A stretch of DNA of 64,000 bases from Proteiniphilum sp. X52 (GCF_003712195.1 NZ_RDSD01000012.1:1-64000), one strand, 5' to 3'. Numbered from the stretch's first letter, positions 46,201 to 55,049 are shown. Made by a program: numbers and translations. Notes: generated by a model from the sequence alone, not told the origin.

Positions 46201-47670
46201 GTGGCATTTACCAATGTGACCTATTATATATCCGATACCATAGAAATCAGCAGGGATAATGTGGGATTGAAAGATCTGGTGATCCGTGACCAGGACAATC
46301 ATACAGCCACTTTGAACGTAAGCCTGTCACATACCAATTTCGGGCGTATGGTGTATAATGCCGGTATCCGTCTCAACGACTTCATGCTGCTGAACAATGC
46401 GGACCGGACCGACCTGATGGCCTATGGCAACCTGAAACTCTCCGGAGAACTGAAAGTGACAGGATCTCCCGCCGGAATTTTTGGCAATGGGAATTTGACC
46501 AGTTCAAGCAAGTCAGATGTCACCGTGGTGATTCCACAAACAGCCACAGCAACGGAATACAGCGGCATAGTGTATGTCAGCGGCAAATCCCGGGAACCCG
46601 ATTCGCTGGCGTTTCTACGTAAGAATGAAAAGGCCGCAACACAACTTAACACGAATGTGCCCAGAAGTATTCCTATCGTGATGGCAATTGCCGTGAACCT
46701 CAATCCGTTACTCCAGGCGGGTGTGGTACTCGATCCGACTACCGGTGATGCGCTTGAAATAAGTGGAGAAGGTGAATTGAATGTCAATTTCAATTCCCGA
46801 TCCACACCGTCGGTTTTACTGTATGGAGACTATGTTATTAACAGTGGGAAGTTTCATTATAACCTCCAGAATCTTCGTACGATAGAGTTTAATATCCGGG
46901 AAGGGAGCAGGCTCTCCATGGTAGGGAATCCGATGAACACCCAGTTCAATGTCACTGCCTATCTGCCCGTAAAAGCAGATCTGGCCGCACTCCACCCCTC
47001 ATTTTCCACGCAACTCGCCAATACGCGGGTAGCTGTGAATGCGTTACTTCAGATCAGGGGAAATCTGGAAGGGATGGATCTGCAATATGATATTGAACTG
47101 CCGGAGAGCTCCAATGATATTCAACAACGGGTAAACGGTTTTCTCTCTAATGAAGAAACAAAAATCCTTCAATTCGCCTATCTGGCTACTACCGGTAACT
47201 TTATACCTTCGGAAGGGTCTCCGGACATGAACTTTGGTTCGTCGGTATTTACGAAACTCGCGGCCAACACCCTCTCCCGGGGGTTGGACGCCCTTTTTGC
47301 CAGCGCGCTGAGCGACAACTGGTCGATTAGTACCAATCTGCAGTCGGTCGACGGTAGTCTCGATAACGTGAGGATGGGAGTGGATGTGTCTACCCGTTTG
47401 ATGAATAACCGGTTGCGTATCAATACGAACCTGAGCTACGGTGAAAACAGTATGGAAGCCGGCCATCAGGCATTTCTGGGTGAGTTTGAATTGGAGTATG
47501 ATATCAATTCATGGCTTATGCTGAGGGCATTTAACAGGGCCAATCAACGGTTTTACCGCCGCGCCCCCACCACGCAAGGGGTAGGGGTCATGGTTACCCG
47601 GGAGGCTAAATTATTCAGAAAGTTATTTGATTTCAGGTTTGTCAGACCAAAGGAGGAAGAGGAGCGATGA
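43225..47670 (+). CDS. tamB: TamB-family translocation and assembly protein
   Basis: A 1481-residue AsmA/TamB-type bridge protein. One N-terminal membrane anchor (about 6-30), a long repeated beta region forming a hydrophobic groove, and the conserved C-terminal TamB/DUF490 domain near 1200-1450 (LEISGEGELNVNFN; YVINSGKFHYNLQNL; LQIRGNLEGMDLQYDIELPE). It spans the periplasm and pairs with the barrel lipoprotein encoded next. The frame opens only at TTG 43225 (in-frame TAA at 43189); no ATG fits, so either TTG is used or an indel upstream hides the true N-terminus. Confidence 0.9.
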   Translation: MVAKIARVFAIIVISVILLNITLFIVFSIPAVQKSMANVALEKFRPLIGTKVNLESIRIRLFNTVELEGVYVEDLRQDTLLYVGKIAVRIHALDLLRNKVTVHKAGIENFTANVHRESPDDPFNFQFIIDAFAKEKDTTRVEEKKPWRITANEAILKNGKLRYDILSMPGTPGAFNVSHIDIEDLNFRGSVDFLSLEDMHAEVNHLNFLEKNAGLTLNNLKARIKGEGTLLSSDGVTVALNESRIQVKDAAYDLESKLFSLTAESNQIDPLDINIFVSRFAHLDKPISFEISAEGTLPQVELNNLAFRYGSDTQINVAGSISDYGDINNGELHVNLRNLSVSQEDLQALIRIGTPEFASPEQLVAMGDLNLRMKADGRLRQFLYDGEVVTDQGNVKLNGTGRIGNEFKSLVFEGPVTANNIKVGNIIGEDAGIGNTTIDTDLKLSILQDSKITVAADGRIVSTSFRDYLYSDIFFDGVYGGNSVVADIRSDMERNKFDLSADISFGEAMKFDVKGNVERLDLSPFVTIESWKDPYLSVNIDGNLSGSSIDDLTGMVVIDNISLADSNFFYNPGAIYLQALPDEGQGKKIEFISSFFEGNITGDYYFSTIGAELMRSIHPHLPSVIVDNEEKEQVQAGKNNFQFNIQLQNTEDISYALSLPFYNVELATISGRVDMTAEESLRIDAHLPRIMVGSNDIRETKMSLRNRTSGLGLDLNSYLVQNNGYMNVKLDSDAASDSVINRLSFDMKQNNTNSNGELIITMGFRRDIDDQLAANIRIPPATIMFNNRQIDFSDAAIAYSTDRIAISNFGISEDDMLLLGIDGVASKSEADNIRIYFNNTELANILNAFNVTNFTGSINGDIYVRQALDNPMIRTEELRVDNITVHGDTIGTFRINADWDNLLSGLNLNAWLEEGGERSLDIKGYIPTGDDSPFPMDVNLSIADFKLMAIQPLTTGVFSELNGRLNSNIHVSGTLSEPITEGWLGIDDGMMKVAFTNVTYYISDTIEISRDNVGLKDLVIRDQDNHTATLNVSLSHTNFGRMVYNAGIRLNDFMLLNNADRTDLMAYGNLKLSGELKVTGSPAGIFGNGNLTSSSKSDVTVVIPQTATATEYSGIVYVSGKSREPDSLAFLRKNEKAATQLNTNVPRSIPIVMAIAVNLNPLLQAGVVLDPTTGDALEISGEGELNVNFNSRSTPSVLLYGDYVINSGKFHYNLQNLRTIEFNIREGSRLSMVGNPMNTQFNVTAYLPVKADLAALHPSFSTQLANTRVAVNALLQIRGNLEGMDLQYDIELPESSNDIQQRVNGFLSNEETKILQFAYLATTGNFIPSEGSPDMNFGSSVFTKLAANTLSRGLDALFASALSDNWSISTNLQSVDGSLDNVRMGVDVSTRLMNNRLRINTNLSYGENSMEAGHQAFLGEFELEYDINSWLMLRAFNRANQRFYRRAPTTQGVGVMVTREAKLFRKLFDFRFVRPKEEEER

Positions 47671-47682
47671 TGTGATGCGATG

Positions 47683-47747
47683 ATCCCCGCAAGTCGGGAC
47701 AAGTAGTGACCGATTGATTGATGAATGGGGCCATCCCCGCAAGTCGG
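47683..47747. repeat. 15-bp direct repeat (ATCCCCGCAAGTCGG x2)
   Basis: Two exact copies at 47683-47697 and 47733-47747, spaced 50 bp start to start, in the tamB-tamL gap. Downstream, at about 47784-47812, lies a weak heptad-like run (GGTGATT, AGTGATT) leading to the tamL start. Confidence 0.85.
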
Positions 47748-47829
47748 CGCAATCTGCCTTGGGGAATAATGATAATGTGTTGGTTATTAATTGGTGATTA
47801 GTGATTTGAAATTTTACTCTGCTGATTAT

Positions 47830-50124
47830 ATGAAGAAATATATAGTCCTTATATTGTGGATATTTATATTAGGCGCTTGTAATATTACCAAGAAAGTGCC
47901 TGATGGGAGTTACCTTCTCAACAAGACCGATATAAAATCAGATGTGAGAGGTATGGGCTCCTCCACCCTGAAGCCTTATATACGGCAGAAACCCAACTCG
48001 TCGATGATCTTATTGGGAAGGGTGAAGCTGCATATGTACAATATCCCCGATGATACCTCCACATGGATGAACAGATTGCTTCTCAAATACGGTGAGCCGC
48101 CGGTACTTTATAACGAGCAGTTGGCCGTTATTTCGGCAGAACAGATCCGGTTGCACCTCAAAAATAAGGGATACCTGAATGCCGAGGTGGATACCGCCGT
48201 GGTGAAAAAAGATAAAAAAGCCAATGTCACTTATAATGTGACGGGCAACGAACCGCACCGTATCCGCACTTTTACCGACACTATCCATTCGGCGGATACT
48301 ACTATTTATAACATCCTGAACCGGAGCAAACAGCTCGAGTTGATGAAGGAAGGCGATATTTTTGATCTCTCCGTGTTAGAGGAAGGTAGGGAAAGGATGA
48401 CCACCATACTGAGGAATAGGGGATATTATAATTTTTTGAAGGATAATTTCTATTTTATTGCCGACACTACGGTGGGAATTAACCAGGTGGATGTGACGCT
48501 TGCCCTGAATAATCCTACCGATTCTACATTCCACCAGCAGTATCATATGGGGAATGTAACTGTGATCAACGGGGTGGATCAGACTCTTTTGGAAGATTCG
48601 ACCCGCCATATCCCTTTAGATACCATTGAATACCGGGGGATGCGGATCATTTCGGAAAAGGATCGCTTCCTGCGTCCCCGGGCCATATACTATAACACCT
48701 TTCTGCGTCCCGGACGGCTTTATGCCGACAGGGTGGTGGAGCGAACCTATTCTTCGTTGAACGGGATGGGACCGGTAAATCAGACGGCAATCAACCTGAC
48801 ACCTGTTGTGCGCGACGATTCCGCCTATATAGATACAAGAATCACCCTCTTCCCGGGAAACCAGCACTATACACAGTTCGGGGTGGATGGCACCAATTCG
48901 GCGGGCGACCTGGGCGTTGCCGGTAACGTGACCTATGAACACCGTAACTTCCTGAAGGGAGGGGAAACATTCCGTATTCAGCTGAATGCCGCTTATGAAT
49001 TTATCACGGCTTCCGACAGCCTGAATCTCATCGATAACAGTTACTACGAGTACGGAGCCGAAGTGTTCCTCTCCATTCCGCAGTTGCTGCTTCCATGGTT
49101 GATGAAGCCGCTCAGGGACCAGCCATCGGCATCGACGGAATTTTCCGGGGGGATCAACTATCAGAACCGGCCGGATTACCTGCGCCAGTTCTTTAACCTA
49201 TCCACCCGTTTTCAGTGGGCCTCTATGGAGTGGCGATTACAGCATATGCTGGAACCGATAGGTGTCACCTATGTAAGAATGCCCCGCACTTCCGAACGCT
49301 TCAGAGAACTTTATATGAGTGACGACACGCCTATTTTACGCTATAGTTTCGAAGAGCAACTTATTGTACGCACTGCTTACAGTGTCACGCATACCAATTA
49401 TAATCGTCTTGGGAGACGGAGTATGCCGGCTGTCCCGATCCGGGTTCGTTCGGGTATAGAGGTGGCGGGGTGGCTGCCCCGTATCGTTACCGGCCTGGGT
49501 GGGGGTGAAGTAAATGAGGACGGATACCATACATTTTTTAAATCACCGTATTCGGAGTATGTGAAAGGGGATTTCGACATATCGGCGTCGTATGCTTTCG
49601 ACGATAAAAATACCCTCGCAACTCACCTGGCAGCGGGTGTGGCTTACCCTTATGGGAACTCCAACGTCCTTCCTTTTGAAAAGCGTTATTTTGGCGGCGG
49701 CGCGAACAGTGTGAGGGGATGGAGCACCCGTACGTTGGGCCCGGGAACATATAGCCTCGACTCCAAAGGCTCCGATTTCGGCCGTAAGATAGGAGATGTG
49801 AAACTCGACTTCAGTGTGGAGTACCGGCACAAGTTGACCAATCTGTTTGAACTGGCCTCTTTTGTCGATGCCGGGAATATATGGACTATCAGGGATTATG
49901 TGGAGCAACCGGGCGGTATGTTCCGGTGGAACAGTTTTTACAAGGAACTGGCCGTGGCATACGGGCTTGGTCTGCGTTTGGATCTCAATTTTCTGCTTAT
50001 CCGTGTGGACGGTGGGATGAAGGCGCATAATCCCGCGCTTGCTGAAGGTACCCGATGGACCATCTTCCGACCGGATTTCCGGCGCGATTTTGCTTTCCAC
50101 TTCGCCATTGGTTATCCCTTCTGA
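47830..50124 (+). CDS. tamL: TamL-type BamA/TamA-family outer-membrane barrel lipoprotein
   Basis: A 764-residue protein. Signal peptide with lipobox LGAC (Cys17) from the ATG at 47830; a longer frame starts with TTG at 47791 inside repeat sequence and is less likely. POTRA-like domains (about 20-370) precede an Omp85 barrel containing RYFGGGANSVRGWSTRTLGPG, the conserved lid-lock VRGF/RGW box, and ending in IGYPF. The lipid anchor marks the Bacteroidota TamL variant, which acts with TamB. 159 bp after tamB on the same strand. Confidence 0.9.
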   Translation: MKKYIVLILWIFILGACNITKKVPDGSYLLNKTDIKSDVRGMGSSTLKPYIRQKPNSSMILLGRVKLHMYNIPDDTSTWMNRLLLKYGEPPVLYNEQLAVISAEQIRLHLKNKGYLNAEVDTAVVKKDKKANVTYNVTGNEPHRIRTFTDTIHSADTTIYNILNRSKQLELMKEGDIFDLSVLEEGRERMTTILRNRGYYNFLKDNFYFIADTTVGINQVDVTLALNNPTDSTFHQQYHMGNVTVINGVDQTLLEDSTRHIPLDTIEYRGMRIISEKDRFLRPRAIYYNTFLRPGRLYADRVVERTYSSLNGMGPVNQTAINLTPVVRDDSAYIDTRITLFPGNQHYTQFGVDGTNSAGDLGVAGNVTYEHRNFLKGGETFRIQLNAAYEFITASDSLNLIDNSYYEYGAEVFLSIPQLLLPWLMKPLRDQPSASTEFSGGINYQNRPDYLRQFFNLSTRFQWASMEWRLQHMLEPIGVTYVRMPRTSERFRELYMSDDTPILRYSFEEQLIVRTAYSVTHTNYNRLGRRSMPAVPIRVRSGIEVAGWLPRIVTGLGGGEVNEDGYHTFFKSPYSEYVKGDFDISASYAFDDKNTLATHLAAGVAYPYGNSNVLPFEKRYFGGGANSVRGWSTRTLGPGTYSLDSKGSDFGRKIGDVKLDFSVEYRHKLTNLFELASFVDAGNIWTIRDYVEQPGGMFRWNSFYKELAVAYGLGLRLDLNFLLIRVDGGMKAHNPALAEGTRWTIFRPDFRRDFAFHFAIGYPF

Positions 50125-50295
50125 TGAGCTAAACCGCCCTGATAGGCTAAAATAGAGTGTGGCTCCGCTTCTCAAAATCGGCGTGTGAACCGAAAACACT
50201 GCCGGCAGGGGATAACCTCCCGCCGATTCCTGCCAATGCAAGCCTGTTGAAGCAGTGGTTTTATGCTGAATTTGTTCCGATTTGTTAAATGAATA

Positions 50296-50325
50296 CAATA
50301 AAACAACAAAATAATTGTTTTATTG
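50296..50325. promoter_or_regulatory. 11-bp perfect inverted repeat upstream of sodB
   Basis: CAATAAAACAA at 50296-50306 and TTGTTTTATTG at 50315-50325 with an 8-nt spacer. It lies about 58 bp upstream of the sod ATG. It could bind a dimeric regulator at the promoter; no T tract suits a terminator. The remainder of the 259-bp gap shows nothing else. Confidence 0.5.
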
Positions 50326-50383
50326 TTGATTGGTATATGTATTTACGGAACTATATAATAGTAAACATCTAAAAAGTAAAATT

Positions 50384-51007
50384 ATGAGTTACACATTACC
50401 TGAACTGCCTTATGCTTATGATGCGTTAGAACCTCACTTTGATACCGCGACGATGACTATCCATCACCAGCGTCATCATCAAGCGTATGTTGACAATCTG
50501 AATAAGGCTATTGCAGGGACCGACGCCGAGTCTAAAGAGTTGAAAGGAATTCTGAAGGAGGTAAGTAAGTATGCTCCTGCTGTCAGGAATAATGGAGGGG
50601 GACATTACAATCACTCTGTTTTCTGGAAAATTTTGTCTGCAACACCCAAAACTGCTCCTGAGGGGAAATTGGCGGAAGAGATAAATAAATATTTTGGAAG
50701 CCTCGACGAACTCAAAGCGCGGGTCAAGCAAGCCGGTTTAGGCCAGTTTGGATCTGGTTGGGCTTGGTTAGTAGTAAAGGGGGACGGATCTCTGGCTGTG
50801 GTTGCAACTCCTAATCAGGATAATCCCTTAATGGATACCGACCCGGCTAATCAAGGCTGTCCGATCCTGGGTGTGGACGTTTGGGAACATGCCTATTACC
50901 TGAAATATCAAAACAAGCGGGCCGATTATCTCGATGCTTTCTGGTCTGTTCTCGATTGGGCGGCCGTGGAAAAGAATTACGAAGAAGCACTTTCGAAGGA
51001 GCAGTAA
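50384..51007 (+). CDS. sodB: Iron/manganese superoxide dismutase
   Basis: A 207-residue cytoplasmic enzyme dismuting superoxide. Metal ligands are readable: His27 (TMTIHHQRHHQ), the His in GGHYNHSVFW, and Asp and His of LGVDVWEHAYYL. The QFGSGWAWLV and NQDNPL segments are typical of the Fe/Mn cambialistic type of Bacteroidales. Start is the ATG at 50384; a TTG extension to 50330 is not plausible. A long hairpin follows the stop. Confidence 0.95.
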   Translation: MSYTLPELPYAYDALEPHFDTATMTIHHQRHHQAYVDNLNKAIAGTDAESKELKGILKEVSKYAPAVRNNGGGHYNHSVFWKILSATPKTAPEGKLAEEINKYFGSLDELKARVKQAGLGQFGSGWAWLVVKGDGSLAVVATPNQDNPLMDTDPANQGCPILGVDVWEHAYYLKYQNKRADYLDAFWSVLDWAAVEKNYEEALSKEQ

Positions 51008-51041
51008 TCTTTTCTCTTTTCTCTTTCTCTCTTTTCAATTG

Positions 51042-51079
51042 GTTTCGTCTTCTCCTTCTCGCAAAGGGGAAGACGAAAC
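51042..51079 (+). terminator. 16-bp hairpin downstream of sodB
   Basis: Bases 51042-51057 pair with 51064-51079 (one G-T pair) around a 6-nt loop. No T tract follows, so it is either a weak terminator or an RNA-stabilising structure. Confidence 0.5.
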
Positions 51080-51184
51080 TGTAATTATGAGCGAAGATGG
51101 TAATTTGAAAAACCGGCACAATAATAATGAATGAAAGCACCGATATTTACAGGTGGATTGGAAAGAAGAGAAGATTTTCACTAT

Positions 51185-51222
51185 AAAAAATGTCGGACCG
51201 ATGATTTATCAATCCGACATTT
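51185..51222 (-). terminator. Terminator of the tRNA-Gln gene
   Basis: AAATGTCGGA (51188-51197) pairs with TCCGACATTT (51213-51222). On the minus strand the stem is followed by a run of six T, 42 bp after the tRNA 3' end. Confidence 0.8.
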
Positions 51223-51263
51223 ATTCGCATCTTTCAAAGAAATATTGATTTCCAGGTAACTTG

Positions 51264-51334
51264 TTGTCTTACCAGGACTCGAACCTGGACAAACAGGACC
51301 AGAATCTGTTGTGCTACCATTACACCATAAGACA
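51264..51334 (-). tRNA. tRNA-Gln (CTG anticodon)
   Basis: A 71-nt cloverleaf read on the minus strand. Acceptor stem TGTCTTA/TAAGACA with A as discriminator, D arm TGGTGTAATGGTAGCACA, anticodon loop TTCTGGT giving CTG, T arm CCAGG-TTCGAGT-CCTGG. The anticodon stem has one A-C mismatch at its loop end, and no CCA is encoded. A TACCTTTG promoter element lies just upstream and a terminator downstream. Confidence 0.88.
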
Positions 51335-51343
51335 ATTGGATTG

Positions 51344-51371
51344 CAAAGGTATAAAAAATTGTCACAACAAA
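51344..51371 (-). promoter_or_regulatory. Promoter of tRNA-Gln
   Basis: Reverse-strand TACCTTTG at 51344-51351, 10 bp upstream of the tRNA 5' end, with TTTG at 51368-51371 (16-nt spacing, shorter than the usual 19). Confidence 0.6.
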
Positions 51372-51499
51372 AAAAAGTTCCACAAAAAAAATTTGGCTCG
51401 CGTCGTTATTCATTCGCTTCGCTCCCATTGTTCGGCTCCGCATTTGTTCGCAATTTGTGGGTTGTTCACTCGCTTGTTTCGTATTTTACCATTGGATAA

Positions 51500-54400
51500 C
51501 TACCGGACAACTGCCCAATAACTATCCTTTTCCTTGTAAAAATCGAGTAGGGCTGCATAGACCGGGGATTCACGCAGGACAGTGGCATTGCCGACAAGAA
51601 AAAGTTGCCGGCGTGCGCGGGTAATCGCTACGTTGAGTTTCCTGTCCACCGTTCCGTCATGGTTCGGATTACAGAGAAAGTCCATCTGATAGGGTTTATT
51701 TGCACAGAACGAAACCAGGATTACATCGCGCTGGCTCCCCTGATAGCGTTCTACGGTATCGATCATGATTTTCTCCCAATGGGGGATTCCTGCCAATGAC
51801 AACTTATGTTTGATGAAGGCGATCTGGTTCCGGTAGGGAGCGATAATCCCCACAGCCTGGGTGTCGAATACAGTGCCATTGGCTTCATACACATTACGGA
51901 TGGAAGTGAGAAGTGTTATGATCAGATCTGCTTCAGCCTCATTGATTTTGTCGGAAGTAGGGGATCCATGGATTTTTTCCGTCGAAAAAAAGGCGGTGCG
52001 TTTGGCGGCTATCCACCGGTCGAAGAGGTTGTCTGACGGGCTGCGCGGTTTCCACTCTTCCCATTGCCAGTCGAGTGCGGGGAAAAGGTTGCCGGAATAG
52101 AAAAAGGTTGCCGGAAAAGCGGCAATATCGTTGTGCATCCGCCCCTGACGGGTGAGTTGCGCGTAGGCATGATGCCATCCTTTCGCTTTGCAGAGGCGCA
52201 ACAGTCGTTCAAATAAAGAATCACGGCAATCCATAAATCCAGCCTCACGCAATACCGGCTCGTGGATAGCTGAAAATTGACTCTCCTGCAATACGATGGT
52301 GGATAGCTGATGGTGGTCACCGATCATGATAAACCGGTCGAACCGGGGGAGAAGACCGATGATCTGTGGTTCCAGTATCTGCGAAGCCTCATCAATGATG
52401 GCCACATGAAAATGTTTGAGATTGAAAAGCTCCATCCGTCCGTTGACGGAAGCGAGGGTGGAAATGTATATACGTGTCCGCTCTATCTCCTGCCGCAATG
52501 ACTCCCTATCTCTGGCTTTCTCCGAAATCCTTTGCAGTAACCGGTGTCGGTAGGTTTCGGCACAAGAAAGCTCCGTCCCCACCCGGATATAGGCGTCACA
52601 TTCTCCCTTTTCAGATCCGAAGGCGGCGTTGATGGCTTCGCACAACTCGTCCACAGCACGGTTGGTATAAGCCAGTACCATAATATTTTTCCCCGGTTGA
52701 GCGTGATATTCCTCGATAAGTCGGCGGGCAAAGATCGATGTCTTCCCGGTACCGGGAGGCCCCACGATCAGGAAATAGTCCTGGGCGCTCATGGCTTTCC
52801 GGATGATATTTTCCGGATAATCTGCCTCTTGAGGAGTTTCTGTGGGATGATTTTCTTTTCCACAAGCTTTATTTTCCCCCGAGGCGTCATCACTTGTTCC
52901 CGGAAGCGCCAATCCCATCAGTATATTTTTCTTTTTCGGAGATGCGCCCAGAAAAGAGAAGAGACTTTTGTACATGCTGTTGTAACTGGAGTCCAGCGAA
53001 TCGTGCTCTATGGCCCAGAGCCGGTTTTCTTCAAAAAAGCGGCGGTTTTTCTGCTTATAGCGAAAACGCACCTCTACTGTCTCGGCTGTGATCCGCGCGA
53101 TAGCGCCTTTCAGTATCTGCCGGTTCAGTACCGTATCATTGTCATCTTGTCTTGGATAGACAATACATATCTCACCTTCCCTGAAATTGACAATATCGTT
53201 TTCTGTATGGTTGCGCGCGAATAAGATCGTCATGTCCTGTCCCGAATCATCTATGGTCAGGATAGTAAGATTGAAAAGTACGTCCAACGCTTCGGCTCGT
53301 TGGCTGAAAGCGCTATTCCATAATGATGCCGTACCCGTCGGCGTTTCATGGGCTATGTCACCGATTTTTTGATGATACAATTCCCTTGAGATAAACCGGG
53401 TATAGCGATAGAAAAAGGTGAGTTCCGTTTCGCTGCAACCCGACAACAGCGCGCGTATCCGTTCAATTTTCCCGGTGAAGAATTCGGGCAGTTTTTGTTC
53501 TCTCCGGAGGAGATTGAACAGCGATTCAAACAACGCCTCCGTATCTCTGTTTTCCCCGCGGATCAGCATCTGCTCATTGGCCACGATCAGGTTGCGGATA
53601 TTCAGGATCGACTTTTCCAATGCGCCATTTACCCTCGCGGCACGAAGGTTCTCCCCCGGACGGGATCCCGTTGAATAGAGGATGGAGGCATCTACTCCCT
53701 GTACGTTCTTGCCGAAGACAGTCTCTATCATCAGGCGGTACACGGCGGTCTGCACTTCATGATTAAGTGTGATTTTATTGCTGTCGGAGGAGGGGTACGG
53801 TAACCTGCCCGATTTCAATTCCACAATCCGGGCGTCTGTCTCTTCGGATTGGGCTTGTAGCAAGTCGAGTCGCCCCTGGAATCCGAACCGTTCGCAAAAG
53901 AATGAAGGCTCCAGCGTACAGTGATGTAAATCGATGCCCCGGCCGGGGAAATCCTCACGAATTACCCGTTTGATATTTTCAAACTGACTTCGCGCTTTTT
54001 CCATGAATGCCCGGAAATCACTGTCGGAAAGGATATCTTCACAACTGGTATATTCGAAAGGCGATTGTTTAAACGATCGCAGGAACACATCCCGGAAGGA
54101 AACCTCTTCGGGATTTTCAGCAAATACCAGTTCGTCGAGGAAGAAGTTCGCCAAATTACCCAGTAGCAGATAAGAGCGGTTTTCCTTTTCTTCAAATTTG
54201 TTGCGGAAATAGTGAAGCGGGGATGTCAAATAATCCTGAAAACACTCCGCGATGGCGGAAGCATCGATCAGGTAATCAGGCTCGAGGATGATATAGTTAG
54301 GGATAAGGAAACCATCCCCGTCGATAATACAATCTATCAGGTTCAGGTGGCCTCCCTCCTGAAATCTTTCCACCGAACTGTCAAAGGCGCTGTTCTCAGG

Positions 54401-54547
54401 CGAAATCCCATATCTGGCAATCAGCGCTGTCCCCGGATTCTCCATGGTCATGCAGATAAGTAATTTTCTCTCCCGGTCGACTTTGAGTAGTTGGACACGG
54501 ATAGCATCAGTGGAAATGCCTACGGGAAAAACGGAAGATCCGGTCAT
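51500..54547 (-). CDS. Dna2-like fused PD-(D/E)XK nuclease and superfamily 1 helicase
   Basis: A 1015-residue protein. The N-terminal half holds a Cas4/RecB-like nuclease core with FGFQGRLDLLQ and ARIVELKSGRLPYP (Asp and Glu-x-Lys metal site, about 225-255). The C-terminal half is a DNA2/NAM7 helicase: Walker A VGPPGTGKTS near 615, DEASQ box, GDHHQLSTIV, and VAITRARRQLFLVG near the end. Known relatives process DNA ends or flaps. It ends with the tRNA-Gln gene nearby, and its start overlaps nothing: dgkA lies 6 bp upstream on the same strand, so the two share a transcript. No phage or defence genes adjoin it. Confidence 0.85.
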   Translation of the reverse strand: MTGSSVFPVGISTDAIRVQLLKVDRERKLLICMTMENPGTALIARYGISPENSAFDSSVERFQEGGHLNLIDCIIDGDGFLIPNYIILEPDYLIDASAIAECFQDYLTSPLHYFRNKFEEKENRSYLLLGNLANFFLDELVFAENPEEVSFRDVFLRSFKQSPFEYTSCEDILSDSDFRAFMEKARSQFENIKRVIREDFPGRGIDLHHCTLEPSFFCERFGFQGRLDLLQAQSEETDARIVELKSGRLPYPSSDSNKITLNHEVQTAVYRLMIETVFGKNVQGVDASILYSTGSRPGENLRAARVNGALEKSILNIRNLIVANEQMLIRGENRDTEALFESLFNLLRREQKLPEFFTGKIERIRALLSGCSETELTFFYRYTRFISRELYHQKIGDIAHETPTGTASLWNSAFSQRAEALDVLFNLTILTIDDSGQDMTILFARNHTENDIVNFREGEICIVYPRQDDNDTVLNRQILKGAIARITAETVEVRFRYKQKNRRFFEENRLWAIEHDSLDSSYNSMYKSLFSFLGASPKKKNILMGLALPGTSDDASGENKACGKENHPTETPQEADYPENIIRKAMSAQDYFLIVGPPGTGKTSIFARRLIEEYHAQPGKNIMVLAYTNRAVDELCEAINAAFGSEKGECDAYIRVGTELSCAETYRHRLLQRISEKARDRESLRQEIERTRIYISTLASVNGRMELFNLKHFHVAIIDEASQILEPQIIGLLPRFDRFIMIGDHHQLSTIVLQESQFSAIHEPVLREAGFMDCRDSLFERLLRLCKAKGWHHAYAQLTRQGRMHNDIAAFPATFFYSGNLFPALDWQWEEWKPRSPSDNLFDRWIAAKRTAFFSTEKIHGSPTSDKINEAEADLIITLLTSIRNVYEANGTVFDTQAVGIIAPYRNQIAFIKHKLSLAGIPHWEKIMIDTVERYQGSQRDVILVSFCANKPYQMDFLCNPNHDGTVDRKLNVAITRARRQLFLVGNATVLRESPVYAALLDFYKEKDSYWAVVR

Positions 54548-54553
54548 GCTATG

Positions 54554-54913
54554 TCAGAAGATTTTGGGTAGAAAGATGACCATCCCCACTGCCAATGCTG
54601 CCAGAGCGGCGATCAAAACGGCTGCGGCTGAAAGGTCTTTCGCTTTTTTGATGGCGGGATGGATCTCTTTGTTACAAGTATAATCAGATAATCTTTCCAG
54701 GGCGGTATTTATGGCTTCCATAGAAAACACAGCACCGATAACAACGATAATGGCAAGCCATTCGTTGTGGGATATATCGTATATGAATCCTAACCAGATC
54801 GCAATAAATGCCGCTATCAAATGTGTCAGCGCGTTAGGCGTCTCTTTGAATAAAAAACGCAGGCCACTGAAGGCATAGGCAAAGGATTGGATTCTTTTTT
54901 TTATATAGGACAT
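54554..54913 (-). CDS. dgkA: Diacylglycerol kinase, DgkA family
   Basis: A 119-residue inner-membrane enzyme with three membrane helices. The conserved segment VIGAVFSMEAINTALERLSDYTCNKEIHPAIKKAKD carries the catalytic Glu and metal ligands; it is quoted by ends only as VIGAVFSMEAINTALE to IHPAIKKAKD. It phosphorylates diacylglycerol or undecaprenol. The first gene of a two-gene transcript with the nuclease-helicase; its 5' region is an octad repeat that abuts the start codon. Confidence 0.93.
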   Translation of the reverse strand: MSYIKKRIQSFAYAFSGLRFLFKETPNALTHLIAAFIAIWLGFIYDISHNEWLAIIVVIGAVFSMEAINTALERLSDYTCNKEIHPAIKKAKDLSAAAVLIAALAALAVGMVIFLPKIF

Positions 54914-54914
54914 T

Positions 54915-54962
54915 TTGTTGATTGGCTGATTTGTTGATTTGTTGATTGGCTGATTTACTGAT
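54915..54962 (-). repeat. Six octads abutting the dgkA start
   Basis: Six consecutive 8-bp units (on the + strand TTGTTGAT, TGGCTGAT, TTGTTGAT, TTGTTGAT, TGGCTGAT, TTACTGAT) end one base before the dgkA ATG. Further degenerate units continue to about 54990. In the gene direction the words are ATCAACAA, ATCAGCCA and ATCAGTAA, the first and last also found before fhs. The tract is inside the predicted dgkA transcript leader. Confidence 0.9.
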
Positions 54963-55018
54963 TGTTAATCCGCCGATTGGTTGATTTACACTCCGCCCCC
55001 ATATCGGAAATTTGTAGT

Positions 55019-55049
55019 CAAATGTACAAAAAATGTCTGTTTTGGCAAA
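55019..55049 (-). promoter_or_regulatory. Consensus promoter of dgkA and the nuclease-helicase
   Basis: On the minus strand TTTG (55046-55049), exactly 19 nt, then TACATTTG (55019-55026), a full Bacteroidota promoter about 105 bp upstream of dgkA. Confidence 0.75.

Noticed and set aside
51500-54913. Phage-defence island
   Set aside because: The nuclease-helicase stands alone with dgkA and tRNA-Gln; no methylase, integrase, toxin or other defence gene is near.
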